Shown here: positions 1 through 8,186 of the stretch, piece by piece
Position numbering within the stretch: the first letter of the stretch is position 1
How the letters are laid out: each line of letters opens with the position of its first letter
Assembly: GCA_021298605.1 (NCBI GenBank)
Contig: JAJTDS010000010.1
Span: forward strand, 1 to 33,439
DNA length: 33,439 nucleotides
From: Rickettsiales bacterium
Lineage (GTDB): Bacteria > Pseudomonadota > Alphaproteobacteria > Rickettsiales > UBA1997
Direction: 5' to 3'
Position numbers and translations under genes: made by a program
Notes under the pieces: generated by a model
Seen by the model: the letters and a program-made list of their open reading frames with translations, nothing else
What the model was told of the DNA's origin: nothing
Database searches by the model: none

Positions 1-66
1 ATTCTATTTGATATTTTGTGCTTTATTAATTATTAATAAAGCAATCAATAAATAACTACAAAATTT

Positions 67-774
67 GTGTCAAAAAATCAAAAATCAACAAAACAACAAG
101 AAAAAAAAATAGAGAAACGGGCAAATAAAGATGATTCGGCTAAAGAGTTATTGGAAATCGCTAATCAAAATAAAAAAAAAACTTATCACGATTCTATAAT
201 TAATAAACTATTCACAGGTTTTGATGCTGAGTATATTGTTAATTCAATTGATTCTGATGCAAAATATGGTTTTGAGCTAACTAAAGAATCAGTTGACTCG
301 CTATCGAATATTGCTAACAAAATTTTGCGAATGATGAATGATGGATATTTATCAGCTAATAAAGGACAAATTTATGTTGATATAAAAAATAAATTAGAGG
401 GAATTGATAAATCGACAGATAACAAAGTTTACAATAGAACTAATATATTGAATGAAGTAATTCTCAAAGCGAGTCTCAAAAAAAATATTCTTAAAATAAT
501 AGAAATTCACCTAGATTTAAATTTTAATAATAATTTACCGCAAATAAGAAATATTATTAATGATGGAGTTAATTGTGATGTCATTAAAAAAGATTATTCT
601 AAGATTTTTAGTGAAAATCAGGAAAAAAATAAAAAAAGAATAGCGATTCTAACATTTAAACCAAATGAAGAGCTAAAACAAAATATAATAGAATTATTTA
701 TTAAGAAAATCGAAAATCAAGCACCTGAATATAGCTACATTTTAGAGCGTTATAATAAATATGAATGCATTTAA
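67..774 (+). CDS. Uncharacterised Lys/Asn-rich protein (235 aa)
   Basis: I do not recognise this protein. The reading frame opens with GTG at 67 after an in-frame TAA at 49, so a longer start is excluded. The first 40 residues are almost all Lys, Gln, Asn and Glu and are probably disordered. The remainder looks alpha-helical and soluble, with no signal peptide or membrane segment. Its stop lies inside a 26-codon ORF that starts at 761, which in turn touches the ORF at 841 and then a modA-like gene at 1456, so all four look translationally coupled. The residue bias follows the AT-rich genome and gives no functional clue. It could be a lineage-specific effector or a remnant of a larger gene. 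The ORF itself is fairly certain; the function is unknown. Confidence 0.6.
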   Translation: MSKNQKSTKQQEKKIEKRANKDDSAKELLEIANQNKKKTYHDSIINKLFTGFDAEYIVNSIDSDAKYGFELTKESVDSLSNIANKILRMMNDGYLSANKGQIYVDIKNKLEGIDKSTDNKVYNRTNILNEVILKASLKKNILKIIEIHLDLNFNNNLPQIRNIINDGVNCDVIKKDYSKIFSENQEKNKKRIAILTFKPNEELKQNIIELFIKKIENQAPEYSYILERYNKYECI

Positions 775-841
775 TCTTTGTAATTCAGTTGGTCCTGCAA
801 AATTGATTAATGATATCAAGGAATTAATTGAAAAATTATAA
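761..841 (+). CDS. Possible 26-codon coupling ORF
   Basis: This short ORF begins with ATG at 761, overlaps the last 14 bases of the upstream ORF, and ends with TAA at 839-841. The final A of that stop is the first base of the next ATG (TAATG overlap). The peptide starts MNAFNLCNSVGPAK and ends in a Lys/Glu/Ile/Leu helix-like tail. It may be a real small protein, a translational bridge between the two orphan ORFs, or a remnant of a frameshifted longer gene, because the flanking ORFs share frame 1 while this one is in frame 2. No function can be assigned. Confidence 0.3.
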   Translation: MNAFNLCNSVGPAKLINDIKELIEKL

Positions 842-1455
842 TGGAAAATTTTATTGTGAAACAAAAAAACATTATTAATAAAATGACTGAATTATCTAAA
901 AGTGAAGTTTTGACTGATGAAAATTTTATAATTGCAAAAAGCGAAGATATTAAATCGATTAATAAAAAAGCTTTAGAATATAATGGAATTGATATTAGTG
1001 CAAACAATATTTTTAATAATAAGAAGTTTTTTAATAGTTATTTAGAGCATTGTGTTCAAAATAACAAAATGATATTGAATAAAGAATTTTGTAAAAAATT
1101 TGCTGTTGATATTGGATTGATAGCTGATAATAGCAAGGAAGAGAAAAATAAAATTTATAACAAATTATTTTCAACATTAAACAAATCTCTAGGTGATGAA
1201 TCTAATAAAAAAGAATACTTTTTTTATCATTTGGAGTCTGATAATAAAAAATACTTAGGAATTAAAAAAAAGGACAAGGATCGTTGTTTTAAAAATGAAA
1301 TCACAGGTCTTTATAATTTGCTACTTGATTCAAATAATATGGTTGCCGATCAAAAAAAACCTTTTTTAAAGCAATTTAATTCTCAATTTTTTGCAAAACT
1401 TGCATTTTCAGATCGGGAAAATTATACAATAACATCTAATCGAAATATTTTATAA
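841..1455 (+). CDS. Uncharacterised soluble protein (204 aa)
   Basis: I do not recognise this protein. It is rich in Lys, Asn and Phe, predicted largely helical, and has no signal peptide or membrane span. The start overlaps the stop of the 26-codon ORF by one base, and its TAA at 1453-1455 is followed directly by the ATG of the ModA-like gene at 1456. This no-gap arrangement implies one transcript and probable re-initiation of translation. The composition matches the neighbouring orphan at 67-774, and the two may belong to one lineage-specific cassette. A former single longer gene broken by two frameshifts is possible but not shown. Confidence 0.55.
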   Translation: MENFIVKQKNIINKMTELSKSEVLTDENFIIAKSEDIKSINKKALEYNGIDISANNIFNNKKFFNSYLEHCVQNNKMILNKEFCKKFAVDIGLIADNSKEEKNKIYNKLFSTLNKSLGDESNKKEYFFYHLESDNKKYLGIKKKDKDRCFKNEITGLYNLLLDSNNMVADQKKPFLKQFNSQFFAKLAFSDRENYTITSNRNIL

Positions 1456-2220
1456 ATGAAATTCTTAAAAGTTTTTATCTTTTTATTTGCCTTAATTTGC
1501 GGTAGTAATAAGGTTTTTGCTAGTCAAACTCGTAATTTAACGATTTTAGCTGAGCAATCGATGATATTTAGCTTAACAAAAATTGCTAGACTATATTCGC
1601 AAAAAAATAATATTGCCACAACTATAAATTTTGGGTCTTCTGCAAAATTAGCAAATAATATTGAAGAGGGTGAGCCTGCAGATGTTTTTATTTCTGCTCA
1701 TCATGCAATTATTGATTCTCTAAAACAAAAAGGGTTGATAGATTTTTATAATAATAGCAATATTGCATTTGATCGCCTAGCAATTGCTACCTCAATAGAT
1801 AATCCTAACTTAAAAGATTTCAATCAATCTTTAGATTTTAATAATGCTTTAAAGTTTTTGGATAAAAATAAGTCGATAATAGTTATTGATAATAGCGGTA
1901 ATTCTTCTGGTGTTTTAATTGATGAAATAATCAAAAATTTAAACTTGAACGATTTACAAATTATTGTTAAAATCAATGAAGATAGAGATTCAATGACTAA
2001 TTTAATTCGCAAAAATAAAGAGCAATATGGGGTTATGCTTCTTAGTCAGGCATTTAATAAAAAAACTCTTAAAATTGTAGCTACCAGTGATTTTGAAGTT
2101 AATTACCAAGCTCTTGCCATAACTGGTGAAAATATGCAAATTGCAAGAGGATTTTTAAAATTTTTAAAAAGCGATATAGCAAAAAAAATTTTTATTGATA
2201 ATGGTTTTATTTTTAAATAA
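1456..2220 (+). CDS. modA: Periplasmic molybdate-type ABC substrate-binding protein (ModA family)
   Basis: This is a secreted binding protein of the ModA family, which captures molybdate or another oxyanion in the periplasm for an ABC importer. Residues 1-22 form a signal peptide with a hydrophobic core ending at VFA, followed by the mature start SQTRNL. The mature protein has the family hallmarks: LTILAEQSM near the N-terminus, the INFGSSAKLANNIEEGEPADVF oxyanion-site region around residues 60-80, split here as INFGSSAKLA then NNIEEGEPADVF, and a C-terminal lobe ending with loss of the last strand as in other ModA proteins. The length of 254 residues is normal. No permease (modB) or ATPase (modC) gene lies nearby; upstream are coupled orphan ORFs. 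The ligand is therefore uncertain, and the protein could be repurposed. Confidence 0.8.
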   Translation: MKFLKVFIFLFALICGSNKVFASQTRNLTILAEQSMIFSLTKIARLYSQKNNIATTINFGSSAKLANNIEEGEPADVFISAHHAIIDSLKQKGLIDFYNNSNIAFDRLAIATSIDNPNLKDFNQSLDFNNALKFLDKNKSIIVIDNSGNSSGVLIDEIIKNLNLNDLQIIVKINEDRDSMTNLIRKNKEQYGVMLLSQAFNKKTLKIVATSDFEVNYQALAITGENMQIARGFLKFLKSDIAKKIFIDNGFIFK

Positions 2221-2272
2221 ATTTCTTGCTTTTAGATATTCTCAATTGTTAAATCTCTTTATTTTAGCCTTT

Positions 2273-2294
2273 AATTTTTGTTTTTACAAAAATT
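2273..2294 (+). terminator. Weak AT-rich hairpin between modA and rimK
   Basis: Arms AATTTTTG (2273-2280) and CAAAAATT (2287-2294) are perfect complements around a 6-base T-rich loop. This could end the modA transcript. The stem is almost all A-T, so by itself it is weak evidence in such an AT-rich sequence. Confidence 0.25.
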
Positions 2295-2312
2295 AGCCAA
2301 AAACCTATTTCA

Positions 2313-3263
2313 ATGAATTCGTCAATAAAAATATCAAACATCGCTGAAAGATCTGCTTTGAGAATTGCTTTGCTTGCCTCTAATCCAAAGCTTTACTCTA
2401 ATCAAAGAATTTGTGAATCTGCATTAAAAAGAGGTCATTTAATCGAGTTTTTAAATGTTGGTAAATGTTATTTAAAAATCTCTCCTCACGATCTACAAAT
2501 TTTTTATGACAAAGGTAAGGAAATGCCAAGCTTTGATTGTATAATTCCAAGAATTAAACCTGCAATGACTTCTTATGGAGTGGCAATTATTAGGCAGTTT
2601 GAAGCAATCAAAGTTAGATGTTTTAACGGTTCGCAGGCAATTCTAAGATCAAGAGATAAATTACATACAATGCAAATATTGGCAGAAAATCATCTTCCAA
2701 TTCCAACTACTGCTTTTGCAAATTCGTCTTATGATACCAAGCATTTAATTGAAATAGTAGATAAATCTCCATTGATTATAAAATTATTACAAGGAACTAA
2801 AGGTGTTGGTGTTATGCTTGCCGAAACTGATAAGGCAGCATTAAGTATTATAAATGCTTTTCGTAGTTTAGATGCGGATATTTTAGTGCAAAATTATATA
2901 AAAGACACATTAAAAGAGCATTCAAAGCAATATCGCGGTAAAGATCTTAGATGTTTTGTTATAGGTGATAAGGTGGTTGCATCTATGGAAAGAGAGGCGG
3001 AAGAAGGAGAATTTAGAGCAAATATTCATTTAGGAGCAAAGGCTAAAGCAGTAGAAATTTCAAAACAAGAAGAGGATCTAGCAATTGCTGTTGCTAAGGT
3101 TATAGGGCTTGAGATTGCTGGTGTTGATATGGTTCGCTCTAATGAAGGTAGTAAAATAATCGAAATTAATTCTTCTCCCGGTCTTGAGGGAATAGAAGAT
3201 GCTACAGGTGTTGATATAGCTGACTTAATAATAAAATATATTGAAAATTATGGCAATTACTAA
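2313..3263 (+). CDS. rimK: Ribosomal protein S6 glutamate ligase RimK
   Basis: This is an ATP-grasp ligase that adds glutamate residues to the C-terminus of ribosomal protein S6. It can be followed along the whole E. coli RimK pattern: a SNPKLYSNQRICESALKRGH N-terminal segment, CIIPRIKPAMTSYG, RSRDKLHTMQ, LIIKLLQGTKGVGV (ATP-grasp loop), DLRCFVIGDKVVASMERE, EGEFRANIHLG and the metal-binding IEINSSPGLEGIE near residue 285. At 316 residues it is slightly longer than E. coli RimK (300), owing to about 10 extra N-terminal residues and a short charged insert near residue 205. The 3' end overlaps the likely engB start by 14 bases, so the two are probably cotranscribed. Confidence 0.9.
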   Translation: MNSSIKISNIAERSALRIALLASNPKLYSNQRICESALKRGHLIEFLNVGKCYLKISPHDLQIFYDKGKEMPSFDCIIPRIKPAMTSYGVAIIRQFEAIKVRCFNGSQAILRSRDKLHTMQILAENHLPIPTTAFANSSYDTKHLIEIVDKSPLIIKLLQGTKGVGVMLAETDKAALSIINAFRSLDADILVQNYIKDTLKEHSKQYRGKDLRCFVIGDKVVASMEREAEEGEFRANIHLGAKAKAVEISKQEEDLAIAVAKVIGLEIAGVDMVRSNEGSKIIEINSSPGLEGIEDATGVDIADLIIKYIENYGNY

Positions 3264-3870
3264 AAATATTTTTGAAAAAAAATGGAATTTCTTTGCTGGA
3301 GTTGGAAATATCAATCAAATTCCCCTTAAGAGGAATCCTGAAATTGCTTTTATAGGTGCTTCTAATGCTGGAAAGTCGACAATCATTAATAAGTTGGTGG
3401 GGCAAAAAATTGCTGTAACTTCATCTACACCGGGTAGAACCCAGCAATTAAACTTTTTTTCAATTGATGCAGAAGATCCTAATCAACTAATAATTGTTGA
3501 TATGCCTGGCTATGGTTATGCTAAAGCTAGCAAGAAATCAATCAGTCGCTGGCAAAAGGTTGCAATTGAATATTTAACTAACCGCATAAATTTAAAAAGA
3601 GTTTTTGTATTGGTTGATCCAATTAGGGGCTTGAAAGAAAGTGATTTTGAATTATTTAATAGTTTGAGTGCCATTGGGGTTTCGTTTCAAATTATTTTAA
3701 CAAAAATTGATAAAATAACAAGAGAAGAGCTTGCTATTGCTGAAACAAAAATCAATAAGCAGGTCTCTGTTTTTGCTTCTTTATATCCAAAAATTATTAA
3801 AACTAGTGCGATTAGGGGTGATGGCATATTAGAATTACAGAATGCTATTATTGAGATTTTAACATTCTAA
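3250..3870 (+). CDS. engB: Ribosome biogenesis GTPase EngB/YsxC
   Basis: This is a small essential GTPase that assists assembly of the large ribosomal subunit. All G motifs are visible: G1 GASNAGKST, G2 within SSTPGRTQQLNFF, G3 DMPGYGYAKA, G4 TKID and G5 TSAIRGDG. The length of 206 residues is typical. An alternative TTG start at 3241 would add three residues; ATG at 3250 is preferred because it gives MAITKNIFEKKW, a standard EngB N-terminus. It overlaps the end of rimK. Downstream is a 45-codon membrane ORF and then hslU, on the same strand. Confidence 0.92.
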   Translation: MAITKNIFEKKWNFFAGVGNINQIPLKRNPEIAFIGASNAGKSTIINKLVGQKIAVTSSTPGRTQQLNFFSIDAEDPNQLIIVDMPGYGYAKASKKSISRWQKVAIEYLTNRINLKRVFVLVDPIRGLKESDFELFNSLSAIGVSFQIILTKIDKITREELAIAETKINKQVSVFASLYPKIIKTSAIRGDGILELQNAIIEILTF

Positions 3871-3883
3871 AACAAAAAACAAA

Positions 3884-4021
3884 ATGAAGGCAATAGCAAT
3901 TATAATTATTACCACTCTAGTAATTTTAATATTGGTGATGATGCTTAATTTCTCAACTTTTAATGGCGATATTAATCAAATAAAAAATAGTAAAAATAAA
4001 AATGAAAAAGAAACAAAATAA
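3884..4021 (+). CDS. Possible single-pass membrane microprotein (45 aa)
   Basis: The ATG at 3884 lies 13 bases after the engB stop, and the ORF ends at 4021, overlapping the first 20 bases of hslU. The predicted product has one hydrophobic segment at about residues 4-22 ([19 protein letters not shown]) followed by a polar, Lys/Asn-rich tail, the profile of a single-span inner-membrane peptide with a cytoplasmic or periplasmic tail. I do not recognise a family. It fills the engB-hslU gap neatly and the overlap suggests coupling, but so short an ORF in AT-rich DNA may be chance. Confidence 0.4.
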   Translation: MKAIAIIIITTLVILILVMMLNFSTFNGDINQIKNSKNKNEKETK

Positions 4022-5375
4022 TTTAATAGAAAATTTAGAAGTTAATAAAAATCTAAATTCTGCATCTAGCCTTTCGCCTAAAGAAATAGTTAATGAATTA
4101 GATCGTTATATTATAGGTCAGAATGATGCAAAAAAAATGGTAGCAATAGCATTAAGAAATCGCTATCGCAGAAAGCTAGTTGCATCACCTTTAGCGGAAG
4201 AAATATTGCCAAAAAATATTTTAATGGTTGGTCCAACTGGGGTTGGTAAAACCGAAATAGCAAGAAGGTTAGCTAAGCTTGCTAATGCTCCTTTTATCAA
4301 GGTTGAAGCAACAAAATTTACTGAAGTTGGTTATGTTGGTAGAGATATTGAATCAATAATAAGGGATTTAATTGAAATTTCAGTTAAAAACTTAAAGCAA
4401 GAAAATAAGAAAAATATCTTGTTTAAGGCAAGAGAGAAGGCAAAAAAAATAATTCTTAAAAAGATTGTTGGTGAAGAATCCTTATTAGAAACTAAAGAGA
4501 AATTTTCTAATATGCTTGATAATAAAGAACTTGATAATAAAGAAATTGAAATTGATGTAATTGAAACTCCTACCAATAATTCCGCTACTTTTGATATTCC
4601 CGGTGCGCAAATAGGGATGATAAATATTGGTGATATGATTGGGAAGGCATTTGGCAGTGGAAAAACTAAAAAAGTTAAAACAACAATTGCGGATGCAATG
4701 GAAATATTAACCGAACAAGAAGCAGAAAAAATGATTGATGAAGAAAAAGTAACCAAAGATGCGGTGAGGTTGGTTGAAAATGATGGGATTGTTTTTATTG
4801 ATGAAATTGATAAGATATGCAATAGAGCCTCTAATATTAAGGGAGGAGATGTTTCTCGCGAAGGAGTTCAAAGAGATCTTCTTCCGCTAGTTGAAGGAAC
4901 AACGGTTGCTACTAAATACGGAATGATAAAAACAGATCATATTTTATTTATTGCTTCTGGAGCATTTCATATTGCAAAACCATCCGATCTTCTTCCTGAA
5001 TTACAAGGCAGATTTCCTATTAGAGTGCAGTTAAAACCTTTGAGTGAGAATGATTTAACAAGAATTTTGCAAGAACCAGAATCAAGTTTAGTAAGGCAGT
5101 ACCAAGCTCTACTAGCGGTTGATGGTGCAATCCTTAATTTTACCACTTCAGGAATTGCTCAAATTGCTAAAATTGCATTTAAAGTTAATAATGAAGTTGA
5201 GAATATAGGTGCAAGAAGGCTTCATACCTTGTTAGAAAAAATTCTTGAAGAAGTTAGTTTTGAAGCATCTAACCCTGCCAATTCAATAAAAGTAAGTATT
5301 GATGACAAATATGTTAATCAACATCTCGGAGATTTAATCAATATTAACAATGATTTGTCAAAATTTATTCTGTAG
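4002..5375 (+). CDS. hslU: ATP-dependent protease ATPase subunit HslU (ClpY)
   Basis: This AAA+ unfoldase feeds proteins to the HslV peptidase in the cytoplasm. Visible elements are [17 protein letters not shown] near residues 24-40, Walker A GPTGVGKT at about 77-84, the pore loop GYVG at 110-113, the variable I domain from about 120 to 245, Walker [11 protein letters not shown], and a sensor-2 region with [10 protein letters not shown]. The C-terminus DLSKFIL retains the tail that docks into HslV, implying HslV is still present in the cell. The length is 457 residues against 443 in E. coli, because of a polar extension of about 22 residues before LSPKEIV. HslV, normally directly upstream, is not in this window; a 45-codon membrane ORF overlaps the start instead. 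Confidence 0.95.
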   Translation: MKKKQNNLIENLEVNKNLNSASSLSPKEIVNELDRYIIGQNDAKKMVAIALRNRYRRKLVASPLAEEILPKNILMVGPTGVGKTEIARRLAKLANAPFIKVEATKFTEVGYVGRDIESIIRDLIEISVKNLKQENKKNILFKAREKAKKIILKKIVGEESLLETKEKFSNMLDNKELDNKEIEIDVIETPTNNSATFDIPGAQIGMINIGDMIGKAFGSGKTKKVKTTIADAMEILTEQEAEKMIDEEKVTKDAVRLVENDGIVFIDEIDKICNRASNIKGGDVSREGVQRDLLPLVEGTTVATKYGMIKTDHILFIASGAFHIAKPSDLLPELQGRFPIRVQLKPLSENDLTRILQEPESSLVRQYQALLAVDGAILNFTTSGIAQIAKIAFKVNNEVENIGARRLHTLLEKILEEVSFEASNPANSIKVSIDDKYVNQHLGDLININNDLSKFIL

Positions 5376-5407
5376 CTTATTAAAATTAAAAATTAATTAA
5401 AGAAACT

Positions 5408-6733
5408 ATGATTACTCGTTATTCTCTCAAAGAAATGGTTGCGATTTGGTCGCAAGAAAATAAATATCAAATTTGGTTTGATATTGAGATATTTGCCTTA
5501 GAGGCACTTGAAAATATTGGTGTTGCTCCAAAAGATACCGCTAAAAGAATTAGAGAAAATTTTATTAAATCTGGCGGAAAATTTAACCCTGAAAGAATTG
5601 ATGAAATTGAAGCAGTAACAAAGCATGATGTTATTGCTTTTCTAACTCATTTAGCTGAATTAACTGGTGAAAATTCTCGTTTCATACATTTAGGAATGAC
5701 AAGTTCTGATGTTTTAGATACTACTCTTTCTTTGCAACTTAGTCAAGCCAGTGATATTTTAATTTCTCGCTTAGAAAAATTGTTAACCGTAATTAAAAAA
5801 AGAGCATTTGAACATAAAGAAACAATTTGTGTTGGTCGTTCTCACGGAATTCATGCTGAACCCACTACATTTGGCTTGAAATTAGCAAGATTTTATGCAG
5901 AATTTTCTCGCAACCTTGTTAGATTAAAAAATGCTAAAAAAGAAATAGCGGTTTGTGCTATTTCTGGTGCAGTTGGAACCTTTGCCAATGTTGATCCTTA
6001 TGTTCAAAAATATGTTGCTGAAAAATTAGATTTAGCAGAAGAGGCTATTTCTAGTCAAGTTATTCCTAGGGATCGCTATGCTTTTTTCTTTGCAACAGTT
6101 GCAGTTATTGCTTCTTCAATCGAGAATATTGCAACTGAAATTCGCCATCTACAAAGAACAGAGGTTTTAGAAGTAGAAGAATTTTTTTCCAAAGGTCAAA
6201 AAGGTAGCTCCGCAATGCCTCATAAAAGAAACCCAGTTCTTAGTGAGAATTTAACTGGTTTAGCGAGAATGGTTAGATCAGCAGTAGTTCCTGCCCTTGA
6301 AAATGTTGCTCTATGGCATGAAAGAGATATTTCTCATTCTGCGGTTGAGAGAATGATAGCTCCAGACACAACCATTACTCTTGATTTTGCAATTAATAGA
6401 TTAACCAATTTGCTGGAAAACTTATTGATATATCCACAACAAATGCATAAGAATCTCGAAAAGCTTAATGGTTTAGTGTTTTCTCAAAGAGTACTACTTA
6501 CCTTGATTGATGATTTAAAAATTTCGCGAGAAGATGCTTACAGAATAGTACAAAAGAATGCTATGATAGTCTGGCAAAGTGGTGCTAATTTTTGTAAATT
6601 ATTGCAAGAAGATGAAGAGGTGAAAAAGCATTTTAATGCTAATTTTAATGCAGAAAAGATTGCTCAAATTTTCGATTTCTCTTATCACACTAAATCAGTT
6701 GATTATATATTTAAACAAGTTTTTGGAGCTTGA
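5408..6733 (+). CDS. purB: Adenylosuccinate lyase
   Basis: This fumarase/aspartase-superfamily enzyme acts twice in purine metabolism, cleaving SAICAR to AICAR and adenylosuccinate to AMP. It begins with MITRYSLKEMVAIWSQENKY, a usual PurB N-terminus. The superfamily signature GSSAMPHKRNP is at about residues 264-275, the TKHDVIAF segment at about 70-77, and HLGMTSSDVLDT near 96. The length of 441 residues is typical for the alphaproteobacterial/Bacillus type. It lies 32 bases after hslU, so may be cotranscribed, and runs convergently into the broken photolyase with only 8 bases between stops. Without other pur genes in view it may serve only AMP synthesis from salvaged IMP. Confidence 0.95.
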   Translation: MITRYSLKEMVAIWSQENKYQIWFDIEIFALEALENIGVAPKDTAKRIRENFIKSGGKFNPERIDEIEAVTKHDVIAFLTHLAELTGENSRFIHLGMTSSDVLDTTLSLQLSQASDILISRLEKLLTVIKKRAFEHKETICVGRSHGIHAEPTTFGLKLARFYAEFSRNLVRLKNAKKEIAVCAISGAVGTFANVDPYVQKYVAEKLDLAEEAISSQVIPRDRYAFFFATVAVIASSIENIATEIRHLQRTEVLEVEEFFSKGQKGSSAMPHKRNPVLSENLTGLARMVRSAVVPALENVALWHERDISHSAVERMIAPDTTITLDFAINRLTNLLENLLIYPQQMHKNLEKLNGLVFSQRVLLTLIDDLKISREDAYRIVQKNAMIVWQSGANFCKLLQEDEEVKKHFNANFNAEKIAQIFDFSYHTKSVDYIFKQVFGA

Positions 6734-6741
6734 TTTTATAA

Positions 6742-8038
6742 TTATTGATTTGCCTTATTAATTTTTTTTAATGCCTCTAAAGCATTTTTTCTTGCCTCAT
6801 CATGATCAACTATTGGTAGCGGATAGTCTTTTCCTAATGTTAAATTATAAAGAGCTAATTCAATTTTAGTTGCACTCCAAGGTTTATGAATTAAATGATT
6901 TGGTAATGATTTTAATTGCGGTAGCCATTTTTTAACATAATCGCCATTTGGATCAAATTTTTCACCCTGTAAAACAGGGTTAAATATACGAAAATAAGGA
7001 GCTGCATCTGCTCCGCAACCTGCAACCCACTGCCAACTCGCAGAATTGCTTGCTAAATCTGCATCAACTAGACAATCCCAAAACCATTTTTCGCCATCTA
7101 GCCAATTTATCAATAGATCTTTTATTAAAAATGATGCCACTATCATTCTAACTCGATTATGCATCCAGCCGGTTTTCCAAAGCTCTGTCATTCCAGCATC
7201 AATTATTGGGAACCCAGTTTGACCTTTCTGCCACTTTTTTAATAAAATATTTTTTTGTTCTTGATTTTCAAGCCAAGGAAAATTGTTAAAATTTTCTTTA
7301 AAAGGTTTGTGGTAAATTTCTATTTTGATCGTAAGAAAAAGATTTTTCTTTTAAAAATTTGTCAAAATCTTTTTCAATTTCCGCTGATGAAAATTTCCAG
7401 TAATTATTAAAATTAGTTGCCCATTCTTTTTTTGGTAATAAATCTAAATAATCGATATTTTTATCAATGATTTCAGGTATTGTATTTTTAAAAATGGCAT
7501 TTTTTGCTTTATGTTCAATTTTACTAATACAGGGAGTTAATTTATTTATTTTATCAATATTTTCTAGGCAATTTTTCCAAAAAGGAGTGAATACTTTAAA
7601 ATATTCTCCTGATTTATTTTTAATCAAATCTTTTTGAAATATGGTTTGATTGTGAAAATTAAAAATTTTGATGTTATTTTTTTTGCCAAAATTAATTAAT
7701 TGTTCCCCAATTTTTAGGTTGTATGGTTCTAAATGTTGATTGAAGTAAATATTTGAGACTTCATATTTATCTGCAATATTATTAATTATTTTTAACGAAT
7801 TTCCCTTGGCAAACCATAGATCTAGAGAATAATTTTTTAATTCTTTTTGCATTTTTAATAAAGAGTAGTGTAGAAACCACCTGCTTGCCGAGCCAATTTC
7901 TCTTTTATTTTGTTCGTCAAGAATAAATAAAATTATTGTTTCTTGGTGATTTTTAATGCCATTGAATAAAGCTGGGTTATCATTTATTCTTAGGTCGCAA
8001 TCAAGTATTATCAAAGATTTTTCTTTTAGTTGTTGCAT
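6742..8038 (-). pseudogene. phr: Broken DNA photolyase (internal deletion plus frameshift)
   Basis: Two minus-strand pieces together make most of a class I CPD photolyase/cryptochrome. The N-terminal piece (8038-7298, 246 residues) has the antenna-domain pattern LIILDCDLRINDNPAL and ASRWFLHYSLLKMQKEL. It ends YDQNRNLPQTF and a stop. The C-terminal piece reads, in another frame, YHKPFKENF, FPWLENQ, KWQKGQTGFPIIDAGM, TGWMHNRVRMIVASFLIKDL and APYFRIFNP. Compared with E. coli PhrB from memory, about 60-70 residues are missing at the join near 7300-7312, including the FAD-binding TSRLS loop and the WREF motif. A deletion not divisible by three therefore inactivates the gene. Flanking motifs are well kept, so the loss looks recent, unless it is an assembly error. 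Confidence 0.85.
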
Positions 8039-8186
8039 TTTGTTTTTAATATAAATTTGTAAAATAGAGAGAGATTTTAATTTAATTCTAAAAAAGTCAA
8101 TAAATTACTTTGTTTTTAAAATTATTAGATTAAATTTCTACCGTCTTAAGCCATTTTCTAATTAATCAAGTTAAAATTTTACTCAA

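Noticed and set aside
3241-3249. TTG start for engB three codons upstream
   Set aside because: ATG at 3250 gives the usual EngB N-terminus; TTG would be rarer and has no supporting ribosome-binding site.
4331-4822. 163-codon minus-strand ORF
   Set aside because: It lies wholly antisense to hslU, in the frame opposite a clear AAA+ protein, and shows no family motif.
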